DNA of 64,000 nucleotides from Ideonella sp. WA131b (GCA_023657425.1 JAGTJW010000003.1:186001-250000); one strand, 5' to 3'. Shown: positions 1 to 9,486, counted from the stretch's first letter. Notes: generated from the sequence alone by a model not told the origin. Numbers and translations: made by a program.

Positions 1-362
1 GCATAGTCCAGGCGCGCGAGCAGGGCGACGGCATCGTCGCCACGGTGCAGGACCTCGAGGACCGCGACCGCGCCGACAGTCTGAAAGGGGCGCGCGTCTT
101 CGTGCCGCGCAGCAGCTTCCCGACGCCGGACGAGGGCGAGTTCTACTGGGTCGACCTCATCGGCTTGTCGGTGCTCAACCGCGGGCACCTGGCCTTGGGC
201 ACCGTGGTCGGCCTGATCGAGACCGGCCCGCACTGCGTGCTGCGCGTCCAGCCGGCGGCGGCCGACGCCGACGAGATCCTCATCCCCTTCGTCGACGCCT
301 ATGTCGACGCGGTCGAGCGGGCCGAGCACCGCATCCGCGTCGATTGGCAGACTGACTACTGA
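1..362 (+). CDS. rimM: Ribosome maturation factor RimM, 3' part
   Basis: The window opens inside this gene; the reading frame enters at base 3 and about 119 C-terminal residues are visible. RimM binds ribosomal protein S19 and helps mature the 30S head domain. The visible part is the PRC-barrel half, with [11 protein letters not shown] and [18 protein letters not shown] strands, a conserved [10 protein letters not shown] segment and the typical acidic/aromatic end DWQTDY. trmD starts 22 bases downstream and rplS follows, the standard rpsP-rimM-trmD-rplS ribosomal operon; rpsP would lie outside the window. Confidence 0.95.
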   Translation, partial: IVQAREQGDGIVATVQDLEDRDRADSLKGARVFVPRSSFPTPDEGEFYWVDLIGLSVLNRGHLALGTVVGLIETGPHCVLRVQPAAADADEILIPFVDAYVDAVERAEHRIRVDWQTDY

Positions 363-384
363 CGCCCCGCCGGCCGACGCCGCC

Positions 385-1137
385 ATGCGTTTCGATCTCG
401 TCACCCTGTTCCCCGAGCTCATCGCCGCCCACCTGGCGCATGGCATCACACGCCGGGCCTACGAGGGCCCGGTCCAGGTGAAGACCTGGTCGCCGCGCGA
501 CTTCACCGACGACGCCTACCGCCGCGTCGACGATCGCCCCTACGGCGGCGGCGCCGGTATGGTGATGCTGGCGCAGCCGCTGCTGCGCACGCTGGACGCC
601 ATCACGGTCGACCGCGGCCCTGGCCCGCAAGCGGTGGTTCACTTCACGCCCACCGGACGCTGCATCGATCAGGCGCTGGTGCACGAGCTGGCCAAGGGCC
701 CTGGCGCAGTCCTGCTGTGCGGCCGTTACGAGGGCATCGATCAGCGCCTGCTCGACGCCCGCGCGACGCTGGAGCTGAGCCTGGGCGACTTCGTTCTGTC
801 AGGCGGCGAGCTGCCGGCGCTGGTCTTGCTCGACGCGATTGCGCGGCTGCAGCCGGGCGTGCTGGCCGAACCCTCGCACCAGAGCGACAGCTTTTCAGAC
901 GGGTTGCTCGAAGGCCCACACTACAGCCGCCCGGAGCGGCTGGTGCTGGACGGCACCGAGCACGCCGTGCCCGAGGTGCTGCTGTCGGGCCACCACGGCG
1001 AGATTGCGCGCTGGCGGCGCGAGCAGTCGCTGGCACTGACAGCGCGGCGCCGGCCCGGGCTGATCGAGGCTGCGCGCGCCGCCGGGCGGCTGAGCCCGGC
1101 TGACGAGCGTTTCCTGGCTCGTCTGCCGAGCCCATAG
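385..1137 (+). CDS. trmD: tRNA (guanine-N1)-methyltransferase TrmD
   Basis: Transfers methyl from S-adenosylmethionine to N1 of G37 in tRNAs, preventing +1 frameshifting. The 250-residue product has normal family length. SPOUT-fold landmarks are visible: RPYGGGAGM near residue 51, LCGRYEGID near 111, [11 protein letters not shown] near 132, and D172 before LEGPHYSRP, matching the catalytic aspartate. I chose the ATG at 385 ([11 protein letters not shown]) over an upstream in-frame ATG at 301, because the latter lies inside rimM and adds a non-homologous extension. Second gene of the rimM-trmD-rplS block. Confidence 0.97.
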   Translation: MRFDLVTLFPELIAAHLAHGITRRAYEGPVQVKTWSPRDFTDDAYRRVDDRPYGGGAGMVMLAQPLLRTLDAITVDRGPGPQAVVHFTPTGRCIDQALVHELAKGPGAVLLCGRYEGIDQRLLDARATLELSLGDFVLSGGELPALVLLDAIARLQPGVLAEPSHQSDSFSDGLLEGPHYSRPERLVLDGTEHAVPEVLLSGHHGEIARWRREQSLALTARRRPGLIEAARAAGRLSPADERFLARLPSP

Positions 1138-1230
1138 CCTGACCGGGCTATACTCGAAGGCTTTTCGATCCTCTGCCGGGCCCACTTTTCCTCCCACCCA
1201 GCCCAGAGCAAGATCGTCTCGGAGAACCCC

Positions 1231-1584
1231 GTGGACCTGATTGCCACCCTAGAGCAAGAAGAGATCGCGCGCCTGAACCGCACGATCCCGGCCTTCGCCC
1301 CCGGCGATACCGTCATCGTCAACGTCAACGTGGTCGAAGGCACGCGCAAGCGCGTGCAGGCCTACGAAGGCGTCGTCATCGCCAAGCGCAACCGCGGCCT
1401 GAACAGCAGCTTTATCGTGCGCAAGGTCTCCAACGGGGAAGGTGTGGAGCGTACGTTCCAGACCTACAGCCCGCTGATCGCCGGCATCGAGGTCAAGCGC
1501 CGAGGCGACGTGCGCCGCGCCAAGCTCTACTACCTTCGCAAGCGCAGCGGCAAGTCGGCCCGCATCAAGGAAAAGCTCGCCTGA
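1231..1584 (+). CDS. rplS: 50S ribosomal protein L19
   Basis: L19 sits at the 30S-50S interface. The 117-residue product carries the conserved [10 protein letters not shown] start, [14 protein letters not shown] and [11 protein letters not shown] blocks, and the basic [17 protein letters not shown] tail. The start is a GTG; a GGAGA ribosome-binding site lies 5 bases upstream and there is no in-frame ATG nearby. It follows trmD after 93 bases, so it is probably cotranscribed, although TATACT at 1149 could be a -10 element for an extra promoter. Confidence 0.97.
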   Translation: MDLIATLEQEEIARLNRTIPAFAPGDTVIVNVNVVEGTRKRVQAYEGVVIAKRNRGLNSSFIVRKVSNGEGVERTFQTYSPLIAGIEVKRRGDVRRAKLYYLRKRSGKSARIKEKLA

Positions 1585-1641
1585 GCGAAGCTCAGGCCCG
1601 CGGCGAAGCCGGCCGCGCCAAGAGCGGTCCGCCGGTTGCCG

Positions 1642-2340
1642 ATGACCCCACCCCCGCGCATCCTCGACCCCCGCTGCGTGCCCGTGGAGGGGGTCGATTC
1701 ACATCTGCCGCAGGTTCCCGAGGGCCGGCTGGCCCCGCAGTGGATGCGCGATCGCTTCGCGGCCGGCGAGCCCTTCGAGCCCGAGCACCCGGGCGACGGC
1801 CGGCCCTTCGAGGGCCGCAGCCCCGCGGCAGCGGCCGTGCTGGTGCCGCTGGTCCAGCGCCCCGAGGGCCTCACGGTGCTGCTGACCCGCCGCACCGAAC
1901 ACCTGCGCGACCATGCGGGCCAGATCAGCTTTCCTGGCGGCCGCAGCGAGCCCGGCGACGACGGCCCCACCGGCACCGCACTGCGCGAGGCGCACGAGGA
2001 GGTGGGCCTGACGCCCGCGCACGTGGACGTGATCGGAGCGCTTCCGGTATACACCACGGTCACACACTTCATGGTCACGCCCGTGGTGGCCCTGGTGCAA
2101 CCCCGGTTCGAACTCGCTCTCGACTCCTTCGAGGTGGCCGAGGCCTTCGAGGTGCCGCTGGCCTGGCTCATGAACCCGACCCACCACCGCCGCCACCGCT
2201 TCGAGTACGAGGGTGGTCAGCGGCAGTTCCTGTCCATGCCTTGGCAGAGCACGGACGTCGACGGCCTGCCGAGCGAGTACTTCATCTGGGGCGCTACGGC
2301 GGCGATGCTGCGCAACCTCTATCGCTTTTTGGCGCGCTGA
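1642..2340 (+). CDS. Nudix hydrolase, CoA pyrophosphatase (NudL/YeaB type)
   Basis: Likely cleaves coenzyme A and derivatives to 3',5'-ADP and phosphopantetheine. The 232-residue product has the UPF0035 signature before the Nudix box (LLTRRTEHLRDHAGQISFP) and a complete box, GGRSEPGDD followed by TALREAHEEVGL, around residues 99-122, with the metal-binding REAHEE core. I took the ATG at 1642; a TTG two codons upstream is an alternative, and neither has a strong ribosome-binding site. A long N-terminal region of about 60 residues precedes the hydrolase domain. It starts 57 bases after rplS. Confidence 0.88.
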   Translation: MTPPPRILDPRCVPVEGVDSHLPQVPEGRLAPQWMRDRFAAGEPFEPEHPGDGRPFEGRSPAAAAVLVPLVQRPEGLTVLLTRRTEHLRDHAGQISFPGGRSEPGDDGPTGTALREAHEEVGLTPAHVDVIGALPVYTTVTHFMVTPVVALVQPRFELALDSFEVAEAFEVPLAWLMNPTHHRRHRFEYEGGQRQFLSMPWQSTDVDGLPSEYFIWGATAAMLRNLYRFLAR

Positions 2341-2401
2341 CCCGCTTGCCTGCTACGGCGGTCGGAAGCGCGGGCGACAGCCTCTGACCGTGCAGCGGCG
2401 C

Positions 2402-2485
2402 ATGCGCCTCGTCGATAGGTTGGGCGGCCGCATCGGCTTGACCAGCATCCCCGGCCAAGGTGTGGCGGTGCCGGTGCACCGGGGG
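2402..2485 (+). pseudogene. Possible relic of a sensor histidine kinase C-terminus
   Basis: In the gap between the Nudix gene and the CobD-like gene, frame 2 from 2402 reads LVDRLGGRIGLTSIPGQGVA. This matches the end of histidine-kinase ATPase domains, where a GG-I-x-L-x-S-x-PGQG segment is the G2 glycine box. Nothing else of a kinase is present on either side, so this is at most a short remnant. Chance similarity in a GC-rich frame cannot be excluded. Confidence 0.35.
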
Positions 2486-2532
2486 GCCTCGGTGCTGCCC
2501 TGCAGGCGGCGGCTTCTATCATCGCGGCCCAA

Positions 2533-3522
2533 ATGAGCTTCTTCGCTGTCCTGTTCGCACTGCTGATCGAGCAGCTCAAGCCGCTGCCGCGTGACAACGC
2601 CGTGCACGGTGCCATCGAGCAGTGGGTGCGCTGGACCGGCCGCAACTTCGACGCCGGGGAGCGCCACCACTCGGCGGTGGTGTGGGGCGTTTCGGTGGGC
2701 GTGCCCGGTGTCTTGGTCACGACGCTGTACCTCTTCATCGCCCACCACAGCCTGCTGCTGGCGCTGGCCTTCGACCTCCTGGTGCTCTACCTCACCTTGG
2801 GATTCCGGCAGTTCAGCCACTTCTTCACCGACATCCGAGACGCACTCGACCGCGGCGACGAAGCCACTGCGCGAGCCCTGCTGGCGGAGTGGCGCCACCT
2901 CGACGCCAGTGAGCTGCCGCGCACCGAGCTGCTGCGCCACGTGATCGAGCACGCGCTGCTGGCGGCGCACCGGCATGTGTTCGGCGTTTTCTTCTGGTTC
3001 GTCTTGCTGTCGGCGCTGGGCCTGGGCCCGCTGGGTGCGGTTCTCTACCGCATGGCCGAGTTCTCGTCGCGTTACTGGAACTACCGAAGCCGCAACCTGG
3101 AAGCGCCGTCCAATGAGCGCTTGGCCGCGCTGTCGCAGCGGCTGTTCACGCTGGTCGACCACGTGCCGGCGCGCCTGACGGCGGCCGGCTTCGCTATCGT
3201 GGGCAACTTCGAGGAGTCCGTGGCCGCCTGGCGACGCCACGCCCGCCTCTGGCAACACGCCAATGAGGGCGCGATCCTGGCCGCGGCGGCCGGTGCGGTG
3301 GGCCTGCAGCTGGGGGGGCCGGCCGCCCCCGGCGTGACGCCGGACCGCAGCAAGACCTTCAGCGCCGGCGGCGAGGCCGGCATTGCCGACTCCCAGGGGT
3401 CGACCGACGGTCAGCCGGTGCAGATGGCGCATCTGCAGAGCGTGGTGGGCCTGGTCTGGCGCTCGGTGCTGCTGTGGATGGTGCTGGTGCTGCTGCTGAC
3501 CTTCGCCAATCTCGTGGGCTAG
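2533..3522 (+). CDS. CobD/CbiB family membrane protein
   Basis: A 329-residue integral membrane protein of the CobD/CbiB (adenosylcobinamide-phosphate synthase) family. In this order the protein is usually encoded away from cobalamin genes and its real substrate is uncertain. The N-terminal LFALLIEQLKPLPR matches the family start. Hydrophobic helices cover roughly residues 55-95, 145-175 and 305-329, and EHALLAAHRHVFGVFFWF is the conserved central segment. Between about residues 245 and 285 there is a Gly/Ala-rich stretch typical of the family core. No other cobalamin gene lies nearby. It converges on rsgA with 33 bases between stops. Confidence 0.75.
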   Translation: MSFFAVLFALLIEQLKPLPRDNAVHGAIEQWVRWTGRNFDAGERHHSAVVWGVSVGVPGVLVTTLYLFIAHHSLLLALAFDLLVLYLTLGFRQFSHFFTDIRDALDRGDEATARALLAEWRHLDASELPRTELLRHVIEHALLAAHRHVFGVFFWFVLLSALGLGPLGAVLYRMAEFSSRYWNYRSRNLEAPSNERLAALSQRLFTLVDHVPARLTAAGFAIVGNFEESVAAWRRHARLWQHANEGAILAAAAGAVGLQLGGPAAPGVTPDRSKTFSAGGEAGIADSQGSTDGQPVQMAHLQSVVGLVWRSVLLWMVLVLLLTFANLVG

Positions 3523-3555
3523 GAGCGCTGCGCTGGATGGCCACCGCCCACACTT

Positions 3556-4464
3556 CTAGTAGCGAGGCGGCGCCGAGAGTTCCTCGTGCAGCGCCTCATA
3601 CAGGCGCATGCGGTTGTCACCGATCGCGCCGCGTGCGGCCGCCGCGCGCACACCACATCCCGGCTCATGGCGGTGGCTGCAGTTGGCAAAGCGGCAATGC
3701 CCAAGGTGGGCCGCCAGGTCGGGCATCAAGCCGGCCAACTCGGATGGGGTCACCTGGCGCAGTCCGAACTCCTGAAAGCCGGGCGAATCGATGACCGCGC
3801 CCCGGCGCCGTGCGTCAAGCCAGTACCAGGTTGTCGTCGTCGTCGTGTGACGCCCGGCCCGCAAGGCTCGCGAGATCTCGCCAACCTGGGCTGCCGCCTC
3901 GGGTACGAAGCGGTTGATCAGGGTGCTCTTGCCCATGCCGCTGGGGCCCATCACGAGGGTCGTGCGGCCTGCCAGCCACGGTGCCAGCACGGCGCGCGCG
4001 CCCTCGGCGTCGGTCTTGAGCGCGAACTCAAGCAGCGGCGTGCCCATCGCGCGGTAGGGTGCCAGCCGCTCGCGCGCCGCCGCCGCGCCCGGCAGGTCGG
4101 TCTTGTTCAAGCCGATGGTGGCCGGGATGCCGGCTGCAGCGGCGGCGATCAGAGAGCGTGCCAGCTGCATCTCGCCGAAGGGCGGCTCCACCGCCACCAG
4201 CACCAGCAGCTGGTCGATGTTGGCCGCGAAGCTCTTGCTGCGCCAGTCGTCCTGGCGGAAAAGCAGGTTGCGGCGCGTCTCCGTGTGCTCGACGACGCCG
4301 CCGTCACCGCTGGGCATCCAGCGCACGCGGTCGCCAACCACCAGCTCGCTCTTCTTGCCGCGCGGAACGCAGTGCACACGAGCCCCATCGGGGGTTTCGA
4401 CGACGACGTGGCGGCCGTGGGCGGCCACCACCAGGCCGAAGTCCAGCGCCGTGGCAGAACCCAC
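3556..4464 (-). CDS. rsgA: Small ribosomal subunit biogenesis GTPase RsgA
   Basis: A circularly permuted GTPase that checks late 30S assembly. The 302-residue product shows an N-terminal OB-fold region, then the permuted order of GTPase motifs: G4 NKTD at 120-123, P-loop GPSGMGKS at 173-180, a switch region RHTTTTTT near 205 and G3 DSPGFQEF near 226. A zinc finger uses C257, C262, H264 and C270. The start is a GTG placed directly after the TGA of the upstream pterin dehydratase gene, which suggests translational coupling. Confidence 0.95.
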   Translation of the reverse strand: MGSATALDFGLVVAAHGRHVVVETPDGARVHCVPRGKKSELVVGDRVRWMPSGDGGVVEHTETRRNLLFRQDDWRSKSFAANIDQLLVLVAVEPPFGEMQLARSLIAAAAAGIPATIGLNKTDLPGAAAARERLAPYRAMGTPLLEFALKTDAEGARAVLAPWLAGRTTLVMGPSGMGKSTLINRFVPEAAAQVGEISRALRAGRHTTTTTTWYWLDARRRGAVIDSPGFQEFGLRQVTPSELAGLMPDLAAHLGHCRFANCSHRHEPGCGVRAAAARGAIGDNRMRLYEALHEELSAPPRY

Positions 4465-4788
4465 TCAGCCCAGCAGCGCGTCGAGCTTCGCCGCGCAGAT
4501 GAAGTCGTTCACCGAGAGGCCGCCCACCGAGTGCGTGTTGAAGCGCACCGTGCAGCGGTTGTACGACACCAGCAAGTCGGGGTGGTGATCCTCGGCGTGG
4601 GCGATCCAGGCCACCGCGTTCACGAAGGCCATCGTGTGGTGGTAGTCGGCGAAGTCGTAGCGCTTCTGGATGGCGCCGTCCAGAAGGGCCCAGCCGGGCG
4701 CCAGCGCCAGGTGGGCGGTGATGTCGGCCGGGGTCATGGCCGGGTGGCCTTCGAGCGGCTCGCAGCGGCGGTTGGCGAGGGATTCCAT
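4465..4788 (-). CDS. phhB: 4a-hydroxytetrahydrobiopterin dehydratase (PCD/DCoH)
   Basis: Dehydrates pterin-4a-carbinolamine, recycling the cofactor of aromatic amino acid hydroxylases. The 107-residue product has the family core: EDHHPDLLVSYNRCTV around residues 66-81 with the catalytic His pair, then THSVGGLSVND around 85-95. The ATG at 4788 has AAGGAAC upstream. Its stop abuts the rsgA start, and the M48 peptidase gene ends 11 bases upstream, so the three minus-strand genes look cotranscribed. A pterin-related gene, folE2, lies elsewhere in the window, but no phenylalanine hydroxylase was seen. Confidence 0.92.
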   Translation of the reverse strand: MESLANRRCEPLEGHPAMTPADITAHLALAPGWALLDGAIQKRYDFADYHHTMAFVNAVAWIAHAEDHHPDLLVSYNRCTVRFNTHSVGGLSVNDFICAAKLDALLG

Positions 4789-4799
4789 GCCGTGTTCCT

Positions 4800-6077
4800 T
4801 CACGCCGGTGCGGCGGGCGTCGGCAGCGCGGCCAGCCGTTGGCTGGCAGGCGGATGCGAATAGAAGAAGCGGACGTACAGCGGGTCGGGAGTCAGCGTGC
4901 CGGCGTTGTCGGCATGCAGCTTGAGCAGTGCACTGGCAAGGTCGCGGCCTTCCGCCTGCCGGCAGGCGTAGGCGTCGGCCTGGAACTCGTGGCGGCGGGA
5001 GAAATGCGCCATCAGCGGCGAGATGAAGAAGCCGAAGCTGGGCAGCACCAGCACGAACAGAAGCAGCGCCAGCGCGTCGTTTGGCGCCGAGAGGTTGGGA
5101 GACACCCCGAGCCCGGTGTAGAAGCCGCTCTGCCCTGCCAGCCAGCCCAGCAAGACCAGCGCGGCCAGGCTGCTGGCGAACAGCCCCGCCAACCTTTGGG
5201 GTACATGGCGCAACTTGAAGTGGCCGAGCTCGTGGGCGAGCACCGCCTCCACTTCGCCGGGGGAGAGCTTGTCCAGCAGCGTGTCGTAGAACACCACGCG
5301 CTTGGCCGCACCCAGGCCGGTGAAGTAGGCGTTGCCATGCGCCGACCGTCGGCTGCCGTCCATCACGAACAGGCCCTTGGCTGCGAAGCCGCAGCGCCGC
5401 ATCAGCGACTGCACCCGATCGGCGAGTGCGGCGTCGGCCAGAGGCTTGAAGCTGTTGAACATCGGAGCGATGACGGTGGGGTAGATCACCAGCATCAGCA
5501 GGTTGAAGCCCATCAGCGCCAGCCAGGCCCACAGCCACCACAGCCCGTCGCTGGCTGCCATGATCCACAGCACCAGCGCCGCCAGCGGCAGGCCGATCGC
5601 CGCCCCCAGCAGCGCGCCCTTGGCCTGGTCGGCCCACCAGAGCCGAGGCGTCGTCCGGTTGAACCCGAAGCGCTGCTCGACTCGGAATGTGGAGATCCAC
5701 TGTGCGGGAAGGTCGATCAGCCCGCCGATCAGCGACACCGCTGCCAACAGCGCCAGCTGGTAGACCAAGGCGCCGTACGCGGGCAGCAGTGCGTCCCGCA
5801 GCCAGCCGTTGAGCGCATCGAGACCCCCGAGCAGCGTCCAGCCCACCACGGTGGCGGCTCCGATGGCCGTGGTGGCCAGCTCCAGGCGGCCGTTCGCCAG
5901 CGTGTAGTCGGCGGCACGCCGGTGGTCTTCGAGCGACACGCTGGCAGCGAATGCCGCCGGCACGGTGTCGCGGTGGGCAGCCACATGCCGCAACTGGCGG
6001 GTGGCCAGCCAGAGCTTGACAGCCAGAGCGACCAACAGCGAGACCACGAAGGCCACGGTCATGAACTTGGGTTCCAT
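4800..6077 (-). CDS. M48 family zinc metallopeptidase (Ste24/HtpX-like)
   Basis: A 425-residue membrane-embedded protease. Several hydrophobic helices surround the zinc site: HELGH at residues 282-286 supplies two His ligands and the catalytic Glu, and E364 in RRHEFQADA is the third ligand. Length and helix arrangement match Ste24-type M48A peptidases, which act on membrane or misfolded proteins. The ATG at 6077 gives MEPKFMTVAF; an internal ATG at 6062 has a better ribosome-binding site (GGAAC) and is an equally plausible start. It diverges from orn across about 85 bases. Confidence 0.9.
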   Translation of the reverse strand: MEPKFMTVAFVVSLLVALAVKLWLATRQLRHVAAHRDTVPAAFAASVSLEDHRRAADYTLANGRLELATTAIGAATVVGWTLLGGLDALNGWLRDALLPAYGALVYQLALLAAVSLIGGLIDLPAQWISTFRVEQRFGFNRTTPRLWWADQAKGALLGAAIGLPLAALVLWIMAASDGLWWLWAWLALMGFNLLMLVIYPTVIAPMFNSFKPLADAALADRVQSLMRRCGFAAKGLFVMDGSRRSAHGNAYFTGLGAAKRVVFYDTLLDKLSPGEVEAVLAHELGHFKLRHVPQRLAGLFASSLAALVLLGWLAGQSGFYTGLGVSPNLSAPNDALALLLFVLVLPSFGFFISPLMAHFSRRHEFQADAYACRQAEGRDLASALLKLHADNAGTLTPDPLYVRFFYSHPPASQRLAALPTPAAPA

Positions 6078-6161
6078 GGGGAACAGACAGTGTAGGCTGC
6101 GCTGACAATCCACCGCATCGTCCGAGATCCTTTGCCCGCAACATCTCAGAGTCCGCACACC

Positions 6162-6728
6162 ATGACCGAACCCTCCCTCCTGCTGACGCCCAGCGAGCAG
6201 AACCTGATCTGGGTCGACCTCGAGATGACCGGCCTCGCGCCCGAGACCGACCGCATCATCGAGATCGCCGTCGTCGTGACCGATCCGCTGCTGGCCGTCC
6301 GTGTCGAGGGCCCGGTGTTCGCGTTGCACCAGAGCGACGCCACGCTGGACGGCATGGATGCCTGGAACAAGGGCACCCACGGCCGCAGCGGCCTGATCGA
6401 CCGCGTCAAGGCCAGCAACTTGGACGAGGCCACCGCCGAGGCTGCGGTGATCGAATTCCTTAAGGCCTACGTGCCCCGGGGCAAGAGCCCGATGTGCGGC
6501 AACAGCATCTGCCAGGACCGCCGTTTCCTGGCGCGCACGATGCCCACGCTGGAGGCCTATTTCCACTACCGCAACCTCGACGTGAGCACGCTGAAGGAAC
6601 TGGCCCGGCGCTGGAAGCCGGCGGCGCTGGACGGCTTCAAGAAGGCGCAGGCGCATACGGCCCTGGCCGACATCCACGAGTCTATCGACGAGCTCATCCA
6701 CTACCGGACCCACCTGCTCGCGCTGTAG
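6162..6728 (+). CDS. orn: Oligoribonuclease
   Basis: A 3'-5' exonuclease that degrades 2-5 nt RNAs and linear dinucleotides such as pGpG, the last step of c-di-GMP turnover. The 188-residue product has all DEDDh residues: D19 and E21 in WVDLEMTG, D119 in [12 protein letters not shown]165 and D170 in HTALADI. The ATG at 6162 (MTEPSLLL) fits family length; an upstream TTG at 6132 is unlikely. It could be linked functionally to the HD-GYP-like gene in the flagellar region, but that is inference only. Confidence 0.96.
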   Translation: MTEPSLLLTPSEQNLIWVDLEMTGLAPETDRIIEIAVVVTDPLLAVRVEGPVFALHQSDATLDGMDAWNKGTHGRSGLIDRVKASNLDEATAEAAVIEFLKAYVPRGKSPMCGNSICQDRRFLARTMPTLEAYFHYRNLDVSTLKELARRWKPAALDGFKKAQAHTALADIHESIDELIHYRTHLLAL

Positions 6729-6791
6729 ATCCATACCGACGATGCCCGGCGTGTCACGGGACTGTCGTGCTGCCTTCATAAACTGCAGGAC

Positions 6792-8963
6792 ATGAGCGAA
6801 ACCACGCCGCGCGCCCCGCCGCCGTCAGCCGGCCGTGCGTCGTCGCGCCTGCCCCTCGGTGACGACCGCACGCGCGCCTTGCGCGAGAAGACCCAGCAGA
6901 CCGCCAAGCTCAATCTGCTCGACCGCGAGCGCTCGCTGATCCAGTTCAATCGCCGCGTGCTGGCGCAGGCGCGGCGGCCCGAGGTGCCGCTGCTGGAGCG
7001 GCTGCGCTACGTGACCATCGTCTCCAGCAACCTCGACGAGTTCTTTGAAGTGCGCGTGGCCGACTACATCGAGGCCGTGCGTCAGCCCGGCAGCGGCATC
7101 ACGCAGGCCGACCTCGATGCGGTGGCGCGCGCCGCGCATGAGCTGATCGACGAGCAGTACCAAGTCTTCAACGACGAGGTCATGCCGGCGCTGGCCCTCG
7201 AAGGCATCGTCGTCCTCAACCACGCCCAGCGCAATCCTGCGCAGCGCGCCTGGGTGGAGAAGTTCTTCGAAGCGCAGGTGCAGCCGCTGCTCGTGCCCCT
7301 GAGCCTGGACCCGAGCCACCCGTTCCCATTGGTGGCCAACAAGAGCCTGAACTTCATCGCCCGACTCGACGGGCGCGACGCCTTCGGGCGCGACAACTCC
7401 ATCGCCATCGTGAAGGTGCCGCGGGTGCTGCCGCGCGTCATCCGGCTGCCCGACGAGCTGTGCGGCAGACGTCAGGGCTTCGTTCTGCTCACCAGCGTGA
7501 TCCGCGCCCATCTCGAAGCGCTGTTCCCCGGGCGGCGCGTCCTGGCGTTCTCTCAGTTCCGCGTCACCCGCGACTCCGACCTTGAAGTCGACGAGGACGA
7601 CGTCACCAATCTGCGCCAAGCCCTCCGTTCGGGCCTGACGCTGCGCCACTTCGGCCAGGCCATCCGCCTGGAGGTGGTGAGCACCTGTCCTGAGGACCTC
7701 CAGCGCTTCCTGCTTGAGCAGTTCAGCCTGACCGAGGTGGCGCTGTACAAGGTCAACGGTCCGGTCAACCTCGTCAGGCTGAACCAGATCATCGACCAGG
7801 CCGAGGCCGACCACCTGCGCTTCCCGCCCTTCGAGCCACGTTGGCCCGAGGGCCGGCTCCCGCGCGGGCAAAGCATCTTCACGCGGCTGCGCGAGGGCGG
7901 TGACGTGCTCCTGCACCATCCGTTCGAGAGCTTCGAGCCGGTGGTGCAGTTTCTTCGCGAAGCCGTCCAAGATCCCGATGTCCTCGCCATCAAGCAGACC
8001 ATCTACCGCACCGGCGCGCAGAGCGTGCTGATGGACCTGCTCATCGAGGCCGCCCGCCGCGGCAAGGAGGTGCTGGCGGTGGTGGAGCTGAAGGCGCGCT
8101 TCGATGAAGAAGCGAACATCAACTGGGCCGAGCGGCTGGAGGCCGTCGGCGCGCAGGTGGTGTACGGCGTGGTGGGCCTGAAGACGCACGCGAAGCTGTT
8201 GCTGGTGACGCGGCGCGAGGGCACACAGGGCAAGGGAGCCGCTTCGCAGGTCCGGCTGCGGCGCTACGCCCATCTTTCTACCGGCAACTACAACCCGCGG
8301 ACGGCACGCCTGTACACCGATCTTGGCTACCTGACCGCCGATCCCGGCTTGACGGCCGACGCCGACGCGGTGTTCCTGCAGCTGGCCAGCCAGACCGCAG
8401 CCAAGCCGCCGCGCCACCTGGTGACGGCACCGTTCCAGATGCACAAGCGCATGCTGCGCCACATGCGCCAGGTGACCGAGGCGGCGCAGGCCGGGCGACC
8501 GGCGCGCATCGTCGCCAAGCTCAACGCGCTCACTGACCCGGGGCTGATTCACACCCTCATCGAGGCGGGCCATGCCGGCGTGCCCATCGATCTCGTGGTG
8601 CGCGGCGCCTGCATGCTGCCGCCGGGCGTGCCGGGATTCACCGAGAACATCCGCGTGCGCTCCATCGTCGGGCGCTTTCTCGAGCACTCGCGCATCCTGT
8701 ACTTCCGCTGGGGCGAGGGCGATGCTGACGAGGTGCTCTACCTCAGCAGCGCCGACTGGATGAGCCGCAACATGTTCCGCCGCGTCGAGATCGCCTGGCC
8801 GGTGCGCGACCCAGCGTTGCGCCAGCGTGTCATCGACGAGGCGCTCGTGCCCTACCTGCACGATGGCAGTGACGCCTGGGCGCTCGAGGGCAGTGGCCGC
8901 TACCAGCGCTTGGGCGATGGCGGCGCCAGCGCGCAACAGGCGCTCATGCGGCGCTTCTCGTAG
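6792..8963 (+). CDS. ppk1: Polyphosphate kinase 1
   Basis: Reversibly polymerises the gamma-phosphate of ATP into inorganic polyphosphate. The 723-residue product matches PPK1 length. The N domain begins with LLDRERSLIQFNRRVL. The two phospholipase-D-like halves include THAKLLLV, where H466 corresponds to the autophosphorylated histidine of the E. coli enzyme, YAHLSTGNYNP, and LYLSSADWMSRNMFRRVE near the end. The first 35 residues are Pro/Arg-rich and poorly conserved. It is followed after 14 bases by sixA, with ppx convergent beyond, so polyphosphate synthesis and breakdown are grouped here. Confidence 0.97.
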   Translation: MSETTPRAPPPSAGRASSRLPLGDDRTRALREKTQQTAKLNLLDRERSLIQFNRRVLAQARRPEVPLLERLRYVTIVSSNLDEFFEVRVADYIEAVRQPGSGITQADLDAVARAAHELIDEQYQVFNDEVMPALALEGIVVLNHAQRNPAQRAWVEKFFEAQVQPLLVPLSLDPSHPFPLVANKSLNFIARLDGRDAFGRDNSIAIVKVPRVLPRVIRLPDELCGRRQGFVLLTSVIRAHLEALFPGRRVLAFSQFRVTRDSDLEVDEDDVTNLRQALRSGLTLRHFGQAIRLEVVSTCPEDLQRFLLEQFSLTEVALYKVNGPVNLVRLNQIIDQAEADHLRFPPFEPRWPEGRLPRGQSIFTRLREGGDVLLHHPFESFEPVVQFLREAVQDPDVLAIKQTIYRTGAQSVLMDLLIEAARRGKEVLAVVELKARFDEEANINWAERLEAVGAQVVYGVVGLKTHAKLLLVTRREGTQGKGAASQVRLRRYAHLSTGNYNPRTARLYTDLGYLTADPGLTADADAVFLQLASQTAAKPPRHLVTAPFQMHKRMLRHMRQVTEAAQAGRPARIVAKLNALTDPGLIHTLIEAGHAGVPIDLVVRGACMLPPGVPGFTENIRVRSIVGRFLEHSRILYFRWGEGDADEVLYLSSADWMSRNMFRRVEIAWPVRDPALRQRVIDEALVPYLHDGSDAWALEGSGRYQRLGDGGASAQQALMRRFS

Positions 8964-8977
8964 GTCGTTCCGGCGCG

Positions 8978-9439
8978 ATGGACCTCATCCTGTGGCGCCA
9001 CGCCGAGGCGCTGGAAGTGCGCGAGCCGCAGGACGACCTTGAGCGCCCGCTCACCCCCAAGGGCGAACGCCAGGCACTGCGCATGGCCGAGTGGCTCAAT
9101 CGCCATCTGCCGTCGAGCACACGCGTGTTGGTGAGCCCGGCGCGTCGCGCGCAGCAGACGGCCGTGACACTGGATCGCCGCTTCAAGACCGTGGCAGCCC
9201 TGGCCCCCGACGGCAGCGTCGACGGCCTGCTGCATGCCGTGCGCTGGCCCGAGTCGCGGGAACCCGTGCTGGTGGTGGGCCACCAGCCGATGCTGGGCCT
9301 GGCCGCGGCCTACCTGCTCGCCGGACAGCCGCAGGCCTGGGCGGTGCGCAAGAGCGCTGTTTGGTGGATGCGCGCCCGCCAGCGCGAGGGGTCTTGTCAG
9401 GTGGTGCTGCACGCTGTGATGGCGCCAGACCTGGCGTAG
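8978..9439 (+). CDS. sixA: Phosphohistidine phosphatase SixA-like
   Basis: A 153-residue histidine-phosphatase-superfamily protein. The catalytic RHA motif is at residues 7-9 (LWRHAEAL), the second conserved segment is VSPARRAQQTA and the third is VVGHQPML, whose His completes the active site. SixA enzymes remove phosphate from histidine on phosphotransfer proteins. It starts 14 bases after ppk1 and is very likely cotranscribed with it; this ppk1-sixA pairing suggests a link to phosphate or polyphosphate control, which is inference. Confidence 0.88.
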   Translation: MDLILWRHAEALEVREPQDDLERPLTPKGERQALRMAEWLNRHLPSSTRVLVSPARRAQQTAVTLDRRFKTVAALAPDGSVDGLLHAVRWPESREPVLVVGHQPMLGLAAAYLLAGQPQAWAVRKSAVWWMRARQREGSCQVVLHAVMAPDLA

Positions 9440-9486
9440 CGAGTCCGTGCTCCCGCTGGCTGCTGCCGCGGCCGAGCTGGGTTGGG

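Noticed and set aside
1636..1641. TTG at 1636 as the Nudix gene start
   Set aside because: An ATG two codons downstream is more likely; neither has a distinctive ribosome-binding site.
6825..8936. Long frame antisense to ppk1
   Set aside because: Complement of a conserved polyphosphate kinase gene; composition is typical of GC-driven artefact.
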